DNA of 64,000 bases from Clostridia bacterium (lineage in GTDB: Bacteria; Bacillota; Clostridia; Christensenellales; Borkfalkiaceae): positions 62,001 through 126,000 of the forward strand of contig JAGAIP010000003.1 in the NCBI GenBank assembly GCA_017626495.1, in the 5' to 3' direction. Each line of letters begins with the position of its first letter. Position 1 is the first letter of the stretch. The translations under genes and the position numbers were made by a program. Below, piece after piece: positions 52,092-60,740 of this stretch. The notes under the pieces are model-generated. The model was given only the letters and a program-made list of their open reading frames with translations. It was not told the DNA's origin and did no database searches.

Positions 52092-53996
52092 TTATCCGCA
52101 AATGTTCATCCAAACTCTCATCTCGTTCTCGCCGCGATTGCCCCACGCGTAATACGGAACGGCAACCGCCTCGCACGAAACGTATTGTTCGGGCTCGTCG
52201 GAGTAGAGCTCGTCGCAATCGGAAACGCGCACCGCTTTTGCCGTCAGCTTGACGATTCCCCCCAAAATCGTTTCATCGTATCCGCTCACCTCGGGCATGA
52301 CGCTTCTGTCGATACGAAGTTCGCTCACCTTGCCGTTATCGACTCCCTCAAAGCAGTATACCAGAGGGCCTCTCCTGAGCGCGGTCATTCCCGCAAGTCT
52401 CGGAACTTTGTTCGTCGCCCTGACAAACAAGGGCGTACCGTCAAAGACAAACGTAATCTCGGAACTTCCGTCAATATCCATATAAACGTATCCGTTTTCG
52501 GGAGTCCTTTCATACGCGGAGCCGTTGACGAAAACGCTGTAACGCTTGCTCCAACCGGGGATACGGACCGCCAACCTGCCTTTTCCCGATACCCGATACC
52601 GAACGGTCATATCGTACGGATAGTCCGTGACGCATTCGAGCGCCATTCCGTTTGCAAAGCTGACGCTCCCCGCGGCAAACAGATGACAGTATGCCGTATC
52701 CTTGTTTTCACCGAAGGCATACGTGCCGATCGAACCGATCAGTCTTGCCACGTTCGGAGGACAACAAGCGCAGGCGTACCATTTGGGGCGGACGGGAAGG
52801 TCATGGCGATGCGTGCAGGCAACTCCCGAAATGCCGGGGTTTACTTCGAGAGGATTGACGTAGAAGAACTTCTTTCCGTCGAGCTGCATGCCTGCGAGGA
52901 CGGTATTATAGAAAGCAAGCTCCATAACGTCTCCGTACTCCGCCTTGATTTCGCTTTCAAGCATTCTGCTTCCGAAGAAAATCAGCCCTATCGCGGCGCA
53001 CGTCTCCGAATATGCCGTGTCGGGCGGAAGATCGTAATCAACGGTGAACGCCTCGCCGATCACGGTCGAACCGATACCGCCCGTGATATACATTTTCTTA
53101 TGTACGACGTTATCCCACAAGCGGCGGCAGGCTGCCATAAGCTCCGCGTCGTCCGTTTCGGAGGCAAGGTCTGCCATTCCCGTGTAAAGATACGCCGCAC
53201 GAACCGCGTGTCCCGTAGCGTTCGTCTGTTCTCTTACGGGCTTTGAACTTTGGCGGTAGTCGTTATCCCACGGATCGCATCCCCACACCGTCCAGTTTCT
53301 TTTCTCGGCTTCTTTCGCGTAAAACGACGGATCAACGCCTCGCTCGTCGATAAATCTCTTTGACAGTTCCAAAAAATGCACGTTCTCCGTTACGCGATAG
53401 AGCTTCATGAGCGCAAGCTCGATTTCAGGGTGTCCGGGGCAACCCTCGATCCGCTTCGTTACGAATCTGTCATAAATACATTCCGCATTTCTGATCGCAA
53501 CGTCGAGAAGTTTTCTTTTTCCCGTCGCCTCAAAATATGCGCAAGCGGCTTCTATCATGTGCCCCGAACAATACAGCTCGTGCCCTTCAAGGAGATTCGT
53601 CCAACGCTTATCCCTGTCCTTTACGGTAAAGTAGGTATTCAGATAACCGTCCTCATCCTGCGCTTCGGCAATCAGGTCAATGAGCTCGTCCGCCTGCCGT
53701 TCGAGCGTATCGTCTGGATGAACGGCAAGCGCGTACGCAACCGCTTCAAGCCACTTCGCGGCGTCACTGTCCTGAAATACCATGCCGTAAAATCCGTCTC
53801 CTGCGTCCTCTCCGCGAAGCGCCTTTCCCGCGTTGATGAAATTAGCGGCGACGTGGCTCTTTTCAGTATCGGGGGCTTTATCCCACAAGACGTTGTGCTG
53901 ATAGGGGATCACGGTCTCTCTCACGAGCTTCTGATACCTTCCGATAAAGCCGTTCGCCCGATATAACGTTACGGGAATCTGCGTTTGGATTTTCAT
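52092..53996 (-). CDS. Beta-L-arabinofuranosidase, glycoside hydrolase family 127
   Basis: A protein of 634 residues from an ATG behind AAGGAGAATTCTT. The zinc and catalytic residues of the family appear as E331 and C333 (SETCAAIG) and the CC pair at 411-412 (ACACCPPN), with spacing matching the Bifidobacterium HypBA1 enzyme. It has no signal peptide, so it acts on imported arabino-oligosaccharides and would feed araBAD. It is divergent from an AraC regulator. Confidence 0.93.
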   Translation of the reverse strand: MKIQTQIPVTLYRANGFIGRYQKLVRETVIPYQHNVLWDKAPDTEKSHVAANFINAGKALRGEDAGDGFYGMVFQDSDAAKWLEAVAYALAVHPDDTLERQADELIDLIAEAQDEDGYLNTYFTVKDRDKRWTNLLEGHELYCSGHMIEAACAYFEATGKRKLLDVAIRNAECIYDRFVTKRIEGCPGHPEIELALMKLYRVTENVHFLELSKRFIDERGVDPSFYAKEAEKRNWTVWGCDPWDNDYRQSSKPVREQTNATGHAVRAAYLYTGMADLASETDDAELMAACRRLWDNVVHKKMYITGGIGSTVIGEAFTVDYDLPPDTAYSETCAAIGLIFFGSRMLESEIKAEYGDVMELAFYNTVLAGMQLDGKKFFYVNPLEVNPGISGVACTHRHDLPVRPKWYACACCPPNVARLIGSIGTYAFGENKDTAYCHLFAAGSVSFANGMALECVTDYPYDMTVRYRVSGKGRLAVRIPGWSKRYSVFVNGSAYERTPENGYVYMDIDGSSEITFVFDGTPLFVRATNKVPRLAGMTALRRGPLVYCFEGVDNGKVSELRIDRSVMPEVSGYDETILGGIVKLTAKAVRVSDCDELYSDEPEQYVSCEAVAVPYYAWGNRGENEMRVWMNICG

Positions 53997-54040
53997 AAGA
54001 ATTCTCCTTCTTGTCAAATATTCGATGACTTCAAAACAGT

Positions 54041-54069
54041 TTGACATCACCTTTTATATGCATTATAAT
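54041..54069 (+). promoter_or_regulatory. Promoter of AraC-type regulator
   Basis: TTGACA (54041-54046) and TATAAT (54064-54069), 17 bases apart, in the 93-base space between the divergent GH127 and AraC genes, so it also bounds the GH127 promoter. Confidence 0.82.
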
Positions 54070-54089
54070 ATGATTATAACCTCTTTTGA

Positions 54090-54911
54090 ATGGAGAATTA
54101 TATTGATTATATGGAAAATAATATGAACAGCGTATTGCTATATTCGTCCTGCCTGCCCAAAGTTTCCGCATGCGATACGCTCACCTGTCAGGAAAACTTC
54201 CGCCACGTGGACAGAACCACGGAGTTCAACGTGCTCATTTACGTCACGGACGGCGCAATGTACGTTACCGAGGACGGCATTGATTATGAAATATCCGCGG
54301 GAGAAATGTTGTTGTTGCGAAGCGGTCTGAGACATTTCGGAAAGCATGAAACGCTGCGCGGAACAAGCTGGCTATACGTGCATTTCCATATACCTTTGCC
54401 CGATTGTCAGGACGACGCGCTCGCATTGCCGAAAAAGCTATGCGGACTTAAAGGCAGCGTACATGAAGACAAATTATTTCAGCTCAACGATCTTTTCCAC
54501 AGCAGCGAGCCGCTGAAAGAATTCCGCGTGAATCTGATGCTCTGTGAGCTGTTTGTAAATTTATGCTCCGAAACCGCCCGTCGGGAAAGAGCCTCGGATC
54601 AGATTTGCGCCTATCTGAACACCCAAACCGACAAGAACTTTTCCAAACGGCTCGTCGAAAAAAACTTCTTTTTAAGTTACAGTCACATGGCGGCGGAATT
54701 CAGAAAGGAGCAGGGAATGTCCATGGGCGAGTATCACAATTCAGTCAGAATGAAAGAGGCGTGCCGCCTGCTTCGCTCCACATTGACGTCGGTGGGAGAG
54801 ATCGCCGAACAACTCGGGTTTTCGGACGTGCTGTATTTCAGCAAAAAGTTTCACGCCTTCGTCGGGATTTCTCCTACCGAGTACAGAAAGCAATCGCACA
54901 GGGAATACTGA
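54090..54911 (+). CDS. AraC-family transcriptional regulator
   Basis: A protein of up to 273 residues. A cupin-like ligand domain (about 30-110, with YVTDGAMYVTEDGIDYEI) is followed by two helix-turn-helix motifs near residues 190-265, ending FHAFVGISPTEYRKQ. It probably senses an arabinose-containing sugar and controls the divergent GH127 gene. The start is uncertain: the ATG at 54090 has no ribosome site, and the one at 54111 has GGAGAA too far away. Confidence 0.88.
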   Translation: MENYIDYMENNMNSVLLYSSCLPKVSACDTLTCQENFRHVDRTTEFNVLIYVTDGAMYVTEDGIDYEISAGEMLLLRSGLRHFGKHETLRGTSWLYVHFHIPLPDCQDDALALPKKLCGLKGSVHEDKLFQLNDLFHSSEPLKEFRVNLMLCELFVNLCSETARRERASDQICAYLNTQTDKNFSKRLVEKNFFLSYSHMAAEFRKEQGMSMGEYHNSVRMKEACRLLRSTLTSVGEIAEQLGFSDVLYFSKKFHAFVGISPTEYRKQSHREY

Positions 54912-54923
54912 GGCGTTACGCAG

Positions 54924-54948
54924 TAAAAAAGAGGAGCACAGTATGCTC
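54924..54948 (-). terminator. Terminator after small ORF
   Basis: GGAGCA (54932-54937) pairs with TGCTCC (54943-54948). On the minus strand it is followed by six Ts. Confidence 0.8.
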
Positions 54949-54974
54949 CCCCTCTTCGAGAAAAATCCGTCGAG

Positions 54975-55067
54975 TCAACGGCGGTCTGCTTTTTCAAGCG
55001 CAGCCAGATAGGCAACGTATTCTTCTTCCGTCAAGGAAGGTACTTTCTCTTTCTTTTTATTGGACAT
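54975..55067 (-). CDS. Small protein, 30 residues, unknown function
   Basis: The ORF begins MSNKKKEKVPSLTEEEYVAY and ends LEKADRR. It has GAGGTGACG 5 bases before the ATG and a terminator 30 bases after the stop, so transcription and translation signals support a real gene too short for usual calling. Charged, with a basic N-terminus and an amphipathic helix. Function unknown. Confidence 0.6.
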   Translation of the reverse strand: MSNKKKEKVPSLTEEEYVAYLAALEKADRR

Positions 55068-55158
55068 AGTCGTCACCTCACTCAATTCGTTGCATTCAGT
55101 ATGCTCTCTTTAAGCGCGTTCTATGCAAAAGACCTCCCTCGGAGCGCCCCGATTCTTT

Positions 55159-56619
55159 TCAGAACACAAAACAAATTACGTTGTTTTTGCCCTCGTTGAC
55201 GATGCGTGAAACGGTGCGTTTGATCTTTCTCTTTTGCTCCGCGCTCATGCCGCTCATTTTGGAATCGAGCTTCTCCTCGACCAGAGAACGAATGGGTCTT
55301 CCAAATACGTCCACGTCGAGCACGGATCGTTCGTCCGCTTCGTAAGCGGAACGGAGTTGTTCAACGAACTTTTCCCCCTGCTCTTCGCTTCCGAGAATTT
55401 GTTCGATTTCCCCCGTCACATCCACTTTGACGATATGATAGCCGCTCGCCGACGCGCGCAGTTTCGTTCCGTAATGCGCTCCGCTCTTGACGAGCCTCGG
55501 CTCTGTCAGACGGACGGAAGCAAGGTCGGGATACACTACGCCGTAGCCCTTTTCTTCCGCCTCTTCGAGGGCGAAACCGATGACGTCGAACACTTTCTTC
55601 TTTTCCGAGAGCGTCTTGACGTAATCCATAAGCGCGCTTTCGTCTTTGATTTCCTCTCCGCACTCGTCGCTGAGCACGCCGAAAAACACGCCGTCCTGCG
55701 CCTCGGCGCGACACTCCGCCCTGCCCTCGGCAGGATAGAGAGAAAGCGTCGTTCCCTTCCACTTCGCTTTATCGGAAAAGACGGTTTCAAGCTTCGCGCA
55801 ATCTTTTAATTTTTCGACGCTTTTCATCGTTTCCATGACGGCGGAAGTCACTTCGGAAACCGTCTTGCTCGCAAGGGGAAGCACTTGCATCCAAGAGGGC
55901 AAAACGACGTCCGTACTGAGCAGAGGAAACTCAAAGAGCACCGTTTCGAGAATAACGCGTATATCGTCGGTATCGAGTTTGGTCACGTCGAACGCGAGCA
56001 CGGGCGCGTTGTATTTTTCCTGCATGGCGGAGCGCATGGATTCGCTCGGCTGGGAAGAATTGAGAATGATGACGAACGGTTTTCCCATCTCTTTGAGTTC
56101 CTTGACCGCCTCTTCCTCCGCCCGTTCATAGGAAGTCCTATCGATGCCCGTAAACGAACCGTCGCTCGTCACCATAATGCCGATCGTGCTGTGTTCTCGG
56201 ATCACCCTCTGCGTGCCGAGCCGAGCCGCCTGCTCGAACGGGAGCGGCGTTTCGCTCCACGGCGTTCGCACGAGTCTGGCTTTTCCATCCTCTTCAAATC
56301 CGACCGCCCCATCCGCGGCAAATCCGACGCAGTCAATCATGCGTACGTTGAGGCTCGTTTCTCCGATTTTAATGTTTACAGCCTCCCCCGGAATGAACTT
56401 CGGTTCCGTCGTGGTTACCGTTTTTCCTTCCGAAGAGACGGGCAGTTCGTCCTTTGTGACGTCCTTCATCGGCGAATCGGGCATTGCAGGAAGGACAAGC
56501 TGCGTCATGAATTTACGAATCAGGGTGGATTTCCCCGTACGGACGGGCCCGACCACGCCGATATAAATATCACCGCCTGTACGTTTTGCGATATCTCCGT
56601 ACACGTCGAATGTCTGCAT
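55159..56619 (-). CDS. spoIVA: Stage IV sporulation protein A
   Basis: An ATPase that polymerises on the forespore and anchors the spore coat. 486 residues, with the P-loop VGPVRTGKST at about 23-32 and the typical FDVYGDIAKRTGGD start. Strong marker of an endospore former. The ATG at 56619 uses GGAGG, which lies in the 3' arm of an inverted repeat (see 56627-56666); a longer start at 56637 has no site. Confidence 0.96.
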   Translation of the reverse strand: MQTFDVYGDIAKRTGGDIYIGVVGPVRTGKSTLIRKFMTQLVLPAMPDSPMKDVTKDELPVSSEGKTVTTTEPKFIPGEAVNIKIGETSLNVRMIDCVGFAADGAVGFEEDGKARLVRTPWSETPLPFEQAARLGTQRVIREHSTIGIMVTSDGSFTGIDRTSYERAEEEAVKELKEMGKPFVIILNSSQPSESMRSAMQEKYNAPVLAFDVTKLDTDDIRVILETVLFEFPLLSTDVVLPSWMQVLPLASKTVSEVTSAVMETMKSVEKLKDCAKLETVFSDKAKWKGTTLSLYPAEGRAECRAEAQDGVFFGVLSDECGEEIKDESALMDYVKTLSEKKKVFDVIGFALEEAEEKGYGVVYPDLASVRLTEPRLVKSGAHYGTKLRASASGYHIVKVDVTGEIEQILGSEEQGEKFVEQLRSAYEADERSVLDVDVFGRPIRSLVEEKLDSKMSGMSAEQKRKIKRTVSRIVNEGKNNVICFVF

Positions 56620-56626
56620 AAAAATA

Positions 56627-56666
56627 GCCTCCGTCATCTTTTTCTTGTCTATCCTATGACGGAGGC
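56627..56666 (-). terminator. Hairpin over the spoIVA ribosome site
   Basis: GCCTCCGTCAT (56656-56666, minus strand) pairs with ATGACGGAGGC (56627-56637) through an 18-base loop, then TATTTTT. It can act as a terminator for the upstream gene. Its 3' arm contains the GGAGG of spoIVA. Confidence 0.75.
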
Positions 56667-56673
56667 GTTTCGT

Positions 56674-57501
56674 TTATGCGTCGAATTTGTCGAAGATGGA
56701 ATGATCTCCCTCGTGGATCTTATCGTAGAACGGGTCGGACGAGAAATCCCTCGGTTTATTGTATTCGCCGCCGAGCGCCTCGATGGCGTATTTCAATTCC
56801 TGGAATTCGATATAGTTGATATCTTCCCGTTCGATTTGTTCCATCAGATACGGAATCGCACGGTTGTCGCCGTATGCGGCGAGATAACTTGCATGCATGG
56901 GGATATTGTCGAGGTGCAACAAAAATTCATCGAGAATGACCTGATATACAATGTCGTCCTTTTCATGAATCCTCGAAAGCATTTCGAGCATAAATTCCCG
57001 TTCCACGCCGTCATAATAGTATTCGAGAAGCTCCTTTTTGACGGGATCGGGATGCTCCTTGATCTGCTCGATTGCCGCCTCTTTCACGTCGTCGAGCGTA
57101 TCCTCATCGATAATCAGCGAGAGGTAAGCGGAATATGCCCTGACATCCGAGCCGATGAGACTGATCGCATACTGCACGACTTCCTCTTTCTCGCTTTTGA
57201 GAAAGGGAATGAGCATATCCGTGCAATCCTTTTTTTCGAATGCACGGCAGAGAAAATCGGAGACGGGCACTTCTTCTTCGAGGTGTCTGCGCAAGGTTTC
57301 GACGAGCTCTTCGGCCGTCATCTCCTGATAATAGAGACGGGGCGTAGTGCCGATTGACTTCAAAACGGTGTCGCCGAATTTCTGATACAGTTTCGGGATC
57401 ATATCTTCCCATTGTTTTTCGGAATATTTCCCCGCGCTCTCTTCGATGAACGTGGCGAGCTTTTCGTCGAACATTCCGTCAAAATCGTATAACTTATTCA
57501 T
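56674..57501 (-). CDS. HEAT-repeat-like helical protein
   Basis: A protein of 275 residues, all-helical, rich in Asp, Glu and Leu, with repeated helix pairs reminiscent of HEAT/DUF1186-type proteins. No catalytic motif was seen. The start overlaps the stop of the TPR gene by 8 bases, so the two are coupled; both are likely protein-interaction scaffolds. The family could not be named with certainty. Confidence 0.65.
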   Translation of the reverse strand: MNKLYDFDGMFDEKLATFIEESAGKYSEKQWEDMIPKLYQKFGDTVLKSIGTTPRLYYQEMTAEELVETLRRHLEEEVPVSDFLCRAFEKKDCTDMLIPFLKSEKEEVVQYAISLIGSDVRAYSAYLSLIIDEDTLDDVKEAAIEQIKEHPDPVKKELLEYYYDGVEREFMLEMLSRIHEKDDIVYQVILDEFLLHLDNIPMHASYLAAYGDNRAIPYLMEQIEREDINYIEFQELKYAIEALGGEYNKPRDFSSDPFYDKIHEGDHSIFDKFDA

Positions 57502-59140
57502 CATAAACCTCCAAAAGCCTGAATACGTCGTCAAGATTCGCGTCGAGGAGCAAACAGAGCATTTTAATCGCCTCTCTCTCCTTTTTCAATCCGCACAGAT
57601 AACAGAGCGCGATGGCGACCGTTTGCGGAGACTTAACGCCGTCGAGTTTCTCGTGTTTTTCCAACCTTCTGTAAAAATCTTCCGCCTTTTCGGGCAAAAC
57701 ATCCATCAAGCCGTCGATTCTGAGCCCGAACTGCGATACGCATTCGGCATACCCTTCCAAAAATTTCTTACGCGCTTTCCTTCCGATAGAGAGCTTTGGA
57801 AGGCGCACGGTTTGGTACAGATTGTAAACGACGACGCGGAAGAACACGTCTTTGTTTTTCACGCAGAGATCGCGTATGATTTCGACCTTGATGACGTCTT
57901 CCACCTGATAATTCATCAGGATTTCCTGCAAAAATTCGTACGCTTCCAAATGAATGGCGACGGTAATCGCGTACGCCTGCAAACGAATATCCTGTCCGTC
58001 CATCTCGTCGAAACACCAAAGCAGGAGTTCGTCGATTTCCTGCATTCTCTCTTCGTATTCGAGCATGGCGTCGCTTTGCTCCATACTCATCAGATACCCC
58101 AGGTACGCCTCGCGCCTTCTGCGCTCTTCCTCGAAAACGCGGTAGACGTAGGGCATTTTTTCCCTGCCGCCGTTTTGGTAATAGGATTGATAGTAGCGCA
58201 CGACGTAGGCGTCGGGATACATGGTAACGAGCTTTTCAAACGTACGAATGCCGTCCTCGTAGTTTTTGCTGTTGCACGCAGCCGCGCCGCTCATATAGAG
58301 CAGATTGCCGTCGAAGGGCATATAGTTTCCGAGTATCTTCGTATACTCGTACGCGTCCTGATGCAGTTCCAGTTCGCACAAAAGCGCGGCGACCTTGAAC
58401 ATCTCGTCGTTCGAAAGATCCGTCCGCTTTATGAGCTGTTTCGCAATCGCCATGCCCTCTTCGACGCGTTCGTCCGCCTTGTATGCCGTGGCGAGCGTCA
58501 CCGCGATTTCACTGTCGTCGGGGTAAGTCCGATAAAGATCTTCCGCGACCTTCACCGCTTCCTCGCCTTTTCCCTGCATGAGCTTGCTGACCGCAAGAAA
58601 ATTACCCGCCTTGCGGTAATCTTTCGCCGCGTGCGGAATTTCTTCAAGCTTTCGTTCCGCCTCCGCAAATTCGCCCTTTCTCATCTCGTCGATGGCGGAG
58701 AGGATTTCCTGCGTAAAGTCCGCCTTTTCGCAGGGGAACACTCTGCGAAAAATATTCTTTGTCGCAGGCGGTTCCATCGGCTGTTCCGCAAGCTCGAACT
58801 CTCCGATAAACCCGGGAGACTTCATCGCCTTGTCGTAATAGAACGACGCGGTTACTTTATCCCCTCTGGTATCGAAACAGTAGGCGAGCGCCTCGTATAC
58901 CTCTCCGACCTCGGACGCGTCCGCGACGTCGAGCGCATAGAACCAATGTTGCAGAGCCCCCTCCACGACCCCCGCGTGCTCGTAAATCTCCGCGAGCAGA
59001 GCCTGATAGCGATAGGTGTTCTTTATTTCGTATAATCTGTCGGCTTTATTCGCCCAACGGAGCGCATCGTAGAGCCTATCCTCGTCCGTCGCGTTTTCCG
59101 CAAGCCTCATCAGCCGCTCTTCGCTTAAATCTATTTTCAT
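57494..59140 (-). CDS. Large tetratricopeptide-repeat protein
   Basis: A protein of 548 residues built of helix pairs. At least two TPR-like groups can be read, around LLAEIYEHAGVVEGALQHWFYALD near residue 50 and again near 180-300. No signal peptide or membrane segment. It follows hslO by 9 bases. The ribosome site (ACGAG) is weak. Function unknown. Confidence 0.75.
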   Translation of the reverse strand: MKIDLSEERLMRLAENATDEDRLYDALRWANKADRLYEIKNTYRYQALLAEIYEHAGVVEGALQHWFYALDVADASEVGEVYEALAYCFDTRGDKVTASFYYDKAMKSPGFIGEFELAEQPMEPPATKNIFRRVFPCEKADFTQEILSAIDEMRKGEFAEAERKLEEIPHAAKDYRKAGNFLAVSKLMQGKGEEAVKVAEDLYRTYPDDSEIAVTLATAYKADERVEEGMAIAKQLIKRTDLSNDEMFKVAALLCELELHQDAYEYTKILGNYMPFDGNLLYMSGAAACNSKNYEDGIRTFEKLVTMYPDAYVVRYYQSYYQNGGREKMPYVYRVFEEERRRREAYLGYLMSMEQSDAMLEYEERMQEIDELLLWCFDEMDGQDIRLQAYAITVAIHLEAYEFLQEILMNYQVEDVIKVEIIRDLCVKNKDVFFRVVVYNLYQTVRLPKLSIGRKARKKFLEGYAECVSQFGLRIDGLMDVLPEKAEDFYRRLEKHEKLDGVKSPQTVAIALCYLCGLKKEREAIKMLCLLLDANLDDVFRLLEVYDE

Positions 59141-59149
59141 CTCGTTTCG

Positions 59150-60013
59150 TTACTTTTGTTCCGAAGGAAACATTTCGTTCACGTCGTCCTCATAGAATAC
59201 ATAATCTGTATTACAGAAATGACAATGCGTGCAGATGCGCCCGTCCTCCTTAATCATGCGGCGGAGCTCCTCTTCTCCGAACGACATTAAAATATCGCGG
59301 AGATACTCTCTCGAACAGGTACAGCGGTAGAGCGGTTGACGGACGGTGTATTCCGTCGCGCCGAATACCTCTTTTACGAACGTTTCCGCGTCCGTCGCGG
59401 AGAGTTTTTCCTCCACGTCCATAGAAGAGAGCAGGTCGGAAACGCGCTCCACGCTCTCGGCGGACGCACCCGGCATGGGTTGCACCATAATTCCGCCCGA
59501 ATAGACGCAGTTTTCTTCCTTCGCCTTCGTCACGAGGAAAAAGGCGGTGGGAAGTTGTTCGGAGAGCGCAAAATATCTGGAAAACTCGTCCGCCACGTTT
59601 CCCGTAGAGAGTTCGCACGTTCCGACGAAAGGTTGGGAATATCCGTCGTCGCGAATCACGGTTATCGTACCCTTTCTTCCGATCGCGCCCTCTACGTCCT
59701 CTTTTCCGTTTGCTTTCTGAGGAAGATAGACGTAAGGATTGTCGATGGCTCCGCGAATGAACAAGTCGTAATTGCCCGACACGCAGATATCTCCGCCCTC
59801 TCCGTCGCCCTTAATCGTAACGGAAACTTTTCCCTTTTCGTCCTTCAACGAGGACGCCATATACGTCACCGCCGTGAGCACTTGTCCGAGGGTGGTAAGT
59901 CCCAAGTCGGTCAAGAAGTGCGTCACCGTCGCCTTTTGCACCATATCTCTGTTTTGCACTACGGTGAGAGAAATCTCCCCGTTTTCAATCAAAGTTCTGA
60001 CTACTTTATCCAT
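59150..60013 (-). CDS. hslO: Hsp33 family redox chaperone
   Basis: An oxidation-activated holdase chaperone. 287 residues. The C-terminal zinc switch is CxC (CTC) at about 236-238 and CxxC (CTHC) near 267-270. The ATG at 60013 follows GGAG; a frame opening at 60055 is less likely. It follows the methyltransferase gene by 2 bases. Confidence 0.94.
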   Translation of the reverse strand: MDKVVRTLIENGEISLTVVQNRDMVQKATVTHFLTDLGLTTLGQVLTAVTYMASSLKDEKGKVSVTIKGDGEGGDICVSGNYDLFIRGAIDNPYVYLPQKANGKEDVEGAIGRKGTITVIRDDGYSQPFVGTCELSTGNVADEFSRYFALSEQLPTAFFLVTKAKEENCVYSGGIMVQPMPGASAESVERVSDLLSSMDVEEKLSATDAETFVKEVFGATEYTVRQPLYRCTCSREYLRDILMSFGEEELRRMIKEDGRICTHCHFCNTDYVFYEDDVNEMFPSEQK

Positions 60014-60015
60014 AT

Positions 60016-60738
60016 TTAACTCCGTCTGGCAACAAAAACCAGCCTGTCCGAACAAATCTTAGATTCTCCGAGATGCCCCGTCACGCTCACGAGGGAAAAC
60101 CCCGCCTCTTCGAGCGCTTTGACTACGTCTTGTTCCCTGTGAATGTACTGTACCTGACTTTCGTCCTGTCTCGAATACGAACCGTCCTTTTCCTTGACAA
60201 AGAGCGTCACTTCCATATTGACGTGGTCACCTTCGAGCCTGTTAAAGGAAAGATAGGTCACGTTTTCTCTGTCGTCCACCGAAACGCCGGGAACCTTTTC
60301 CGTCAGTTTGTACTGCGAGCTGATATCGAAGAGGAATACGCCTCCCTTTTTGAGACAGGAACAAACTCTCTTCATCGCAATCGTCAATTTTTGCGGAGGA
60401 ATATAATTGAGACAATCGTTGATCGCAAGGGCAAAATCCACGCGGCTTTTTACTTTCAGCGTGAGAATATCTCCCAAAATATATTCGCTTTTGAGGCGGT
60501 GCTTTGCCGAAAGTTCTTTTGCGCGGTTGAGCATGGGCAGAGAAATATCGTACCCCGTCATGCGGTAACCGCTCTGTTCGAACGCCCTCGTAAAGTATCC
60601 GTTTCCGCACCCGACGTCGATTCCCTCGCAAAAGGAATACGGCGCGAGAAGGTTTTTCAGATATTCCTCCCACGCCGCATAACCGCAATCGTCGTTGAGA
60701 ATCTCGAACCAAGCCCCGAGACTTTCATACGCTTTCAT
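60016..60738 (-). CDS. Class I SAM-dependent methyltransferase
   Basis: A protein of 240 residues with the SAM motif GIDVGCGNGYF near residue 40, the acidic YDIS after the next strand and LAINDCLNYI after beta-4. The substrate is not evident. Tightly linked to hslO and the membrane protein. Confidence 0.88.
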   Translation of the reverse strand: MKAYESLGAWFEILNDDCGYAAWEEYLKNLLAPYSFCEGIDVGCGNGYFTRAFEQSGYRMTGYDISLPMLNRAKELSAKHRLKSEYILGDILTLKVKSRVDFALAINDCLNYIPPQKLTIAMKRVCSCLKKGGVFLFDISSQYKLTEKVPGVSVDDRENVTYLSFNRLEGDHVNMEVTLFVKEKDGSYSRQDESQVQYIHREQDVVKALEEAGFSLVSVTGHLGESKICSDRLVFVARRS

Positions 60739-60740
60739 CT

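Noticed and set aside
51888-53246. 452-residue plus-strand frame over the GH127 gene
   Set aside because: Antisense to GH127, which has clear active-site residues and a good ribosome site.
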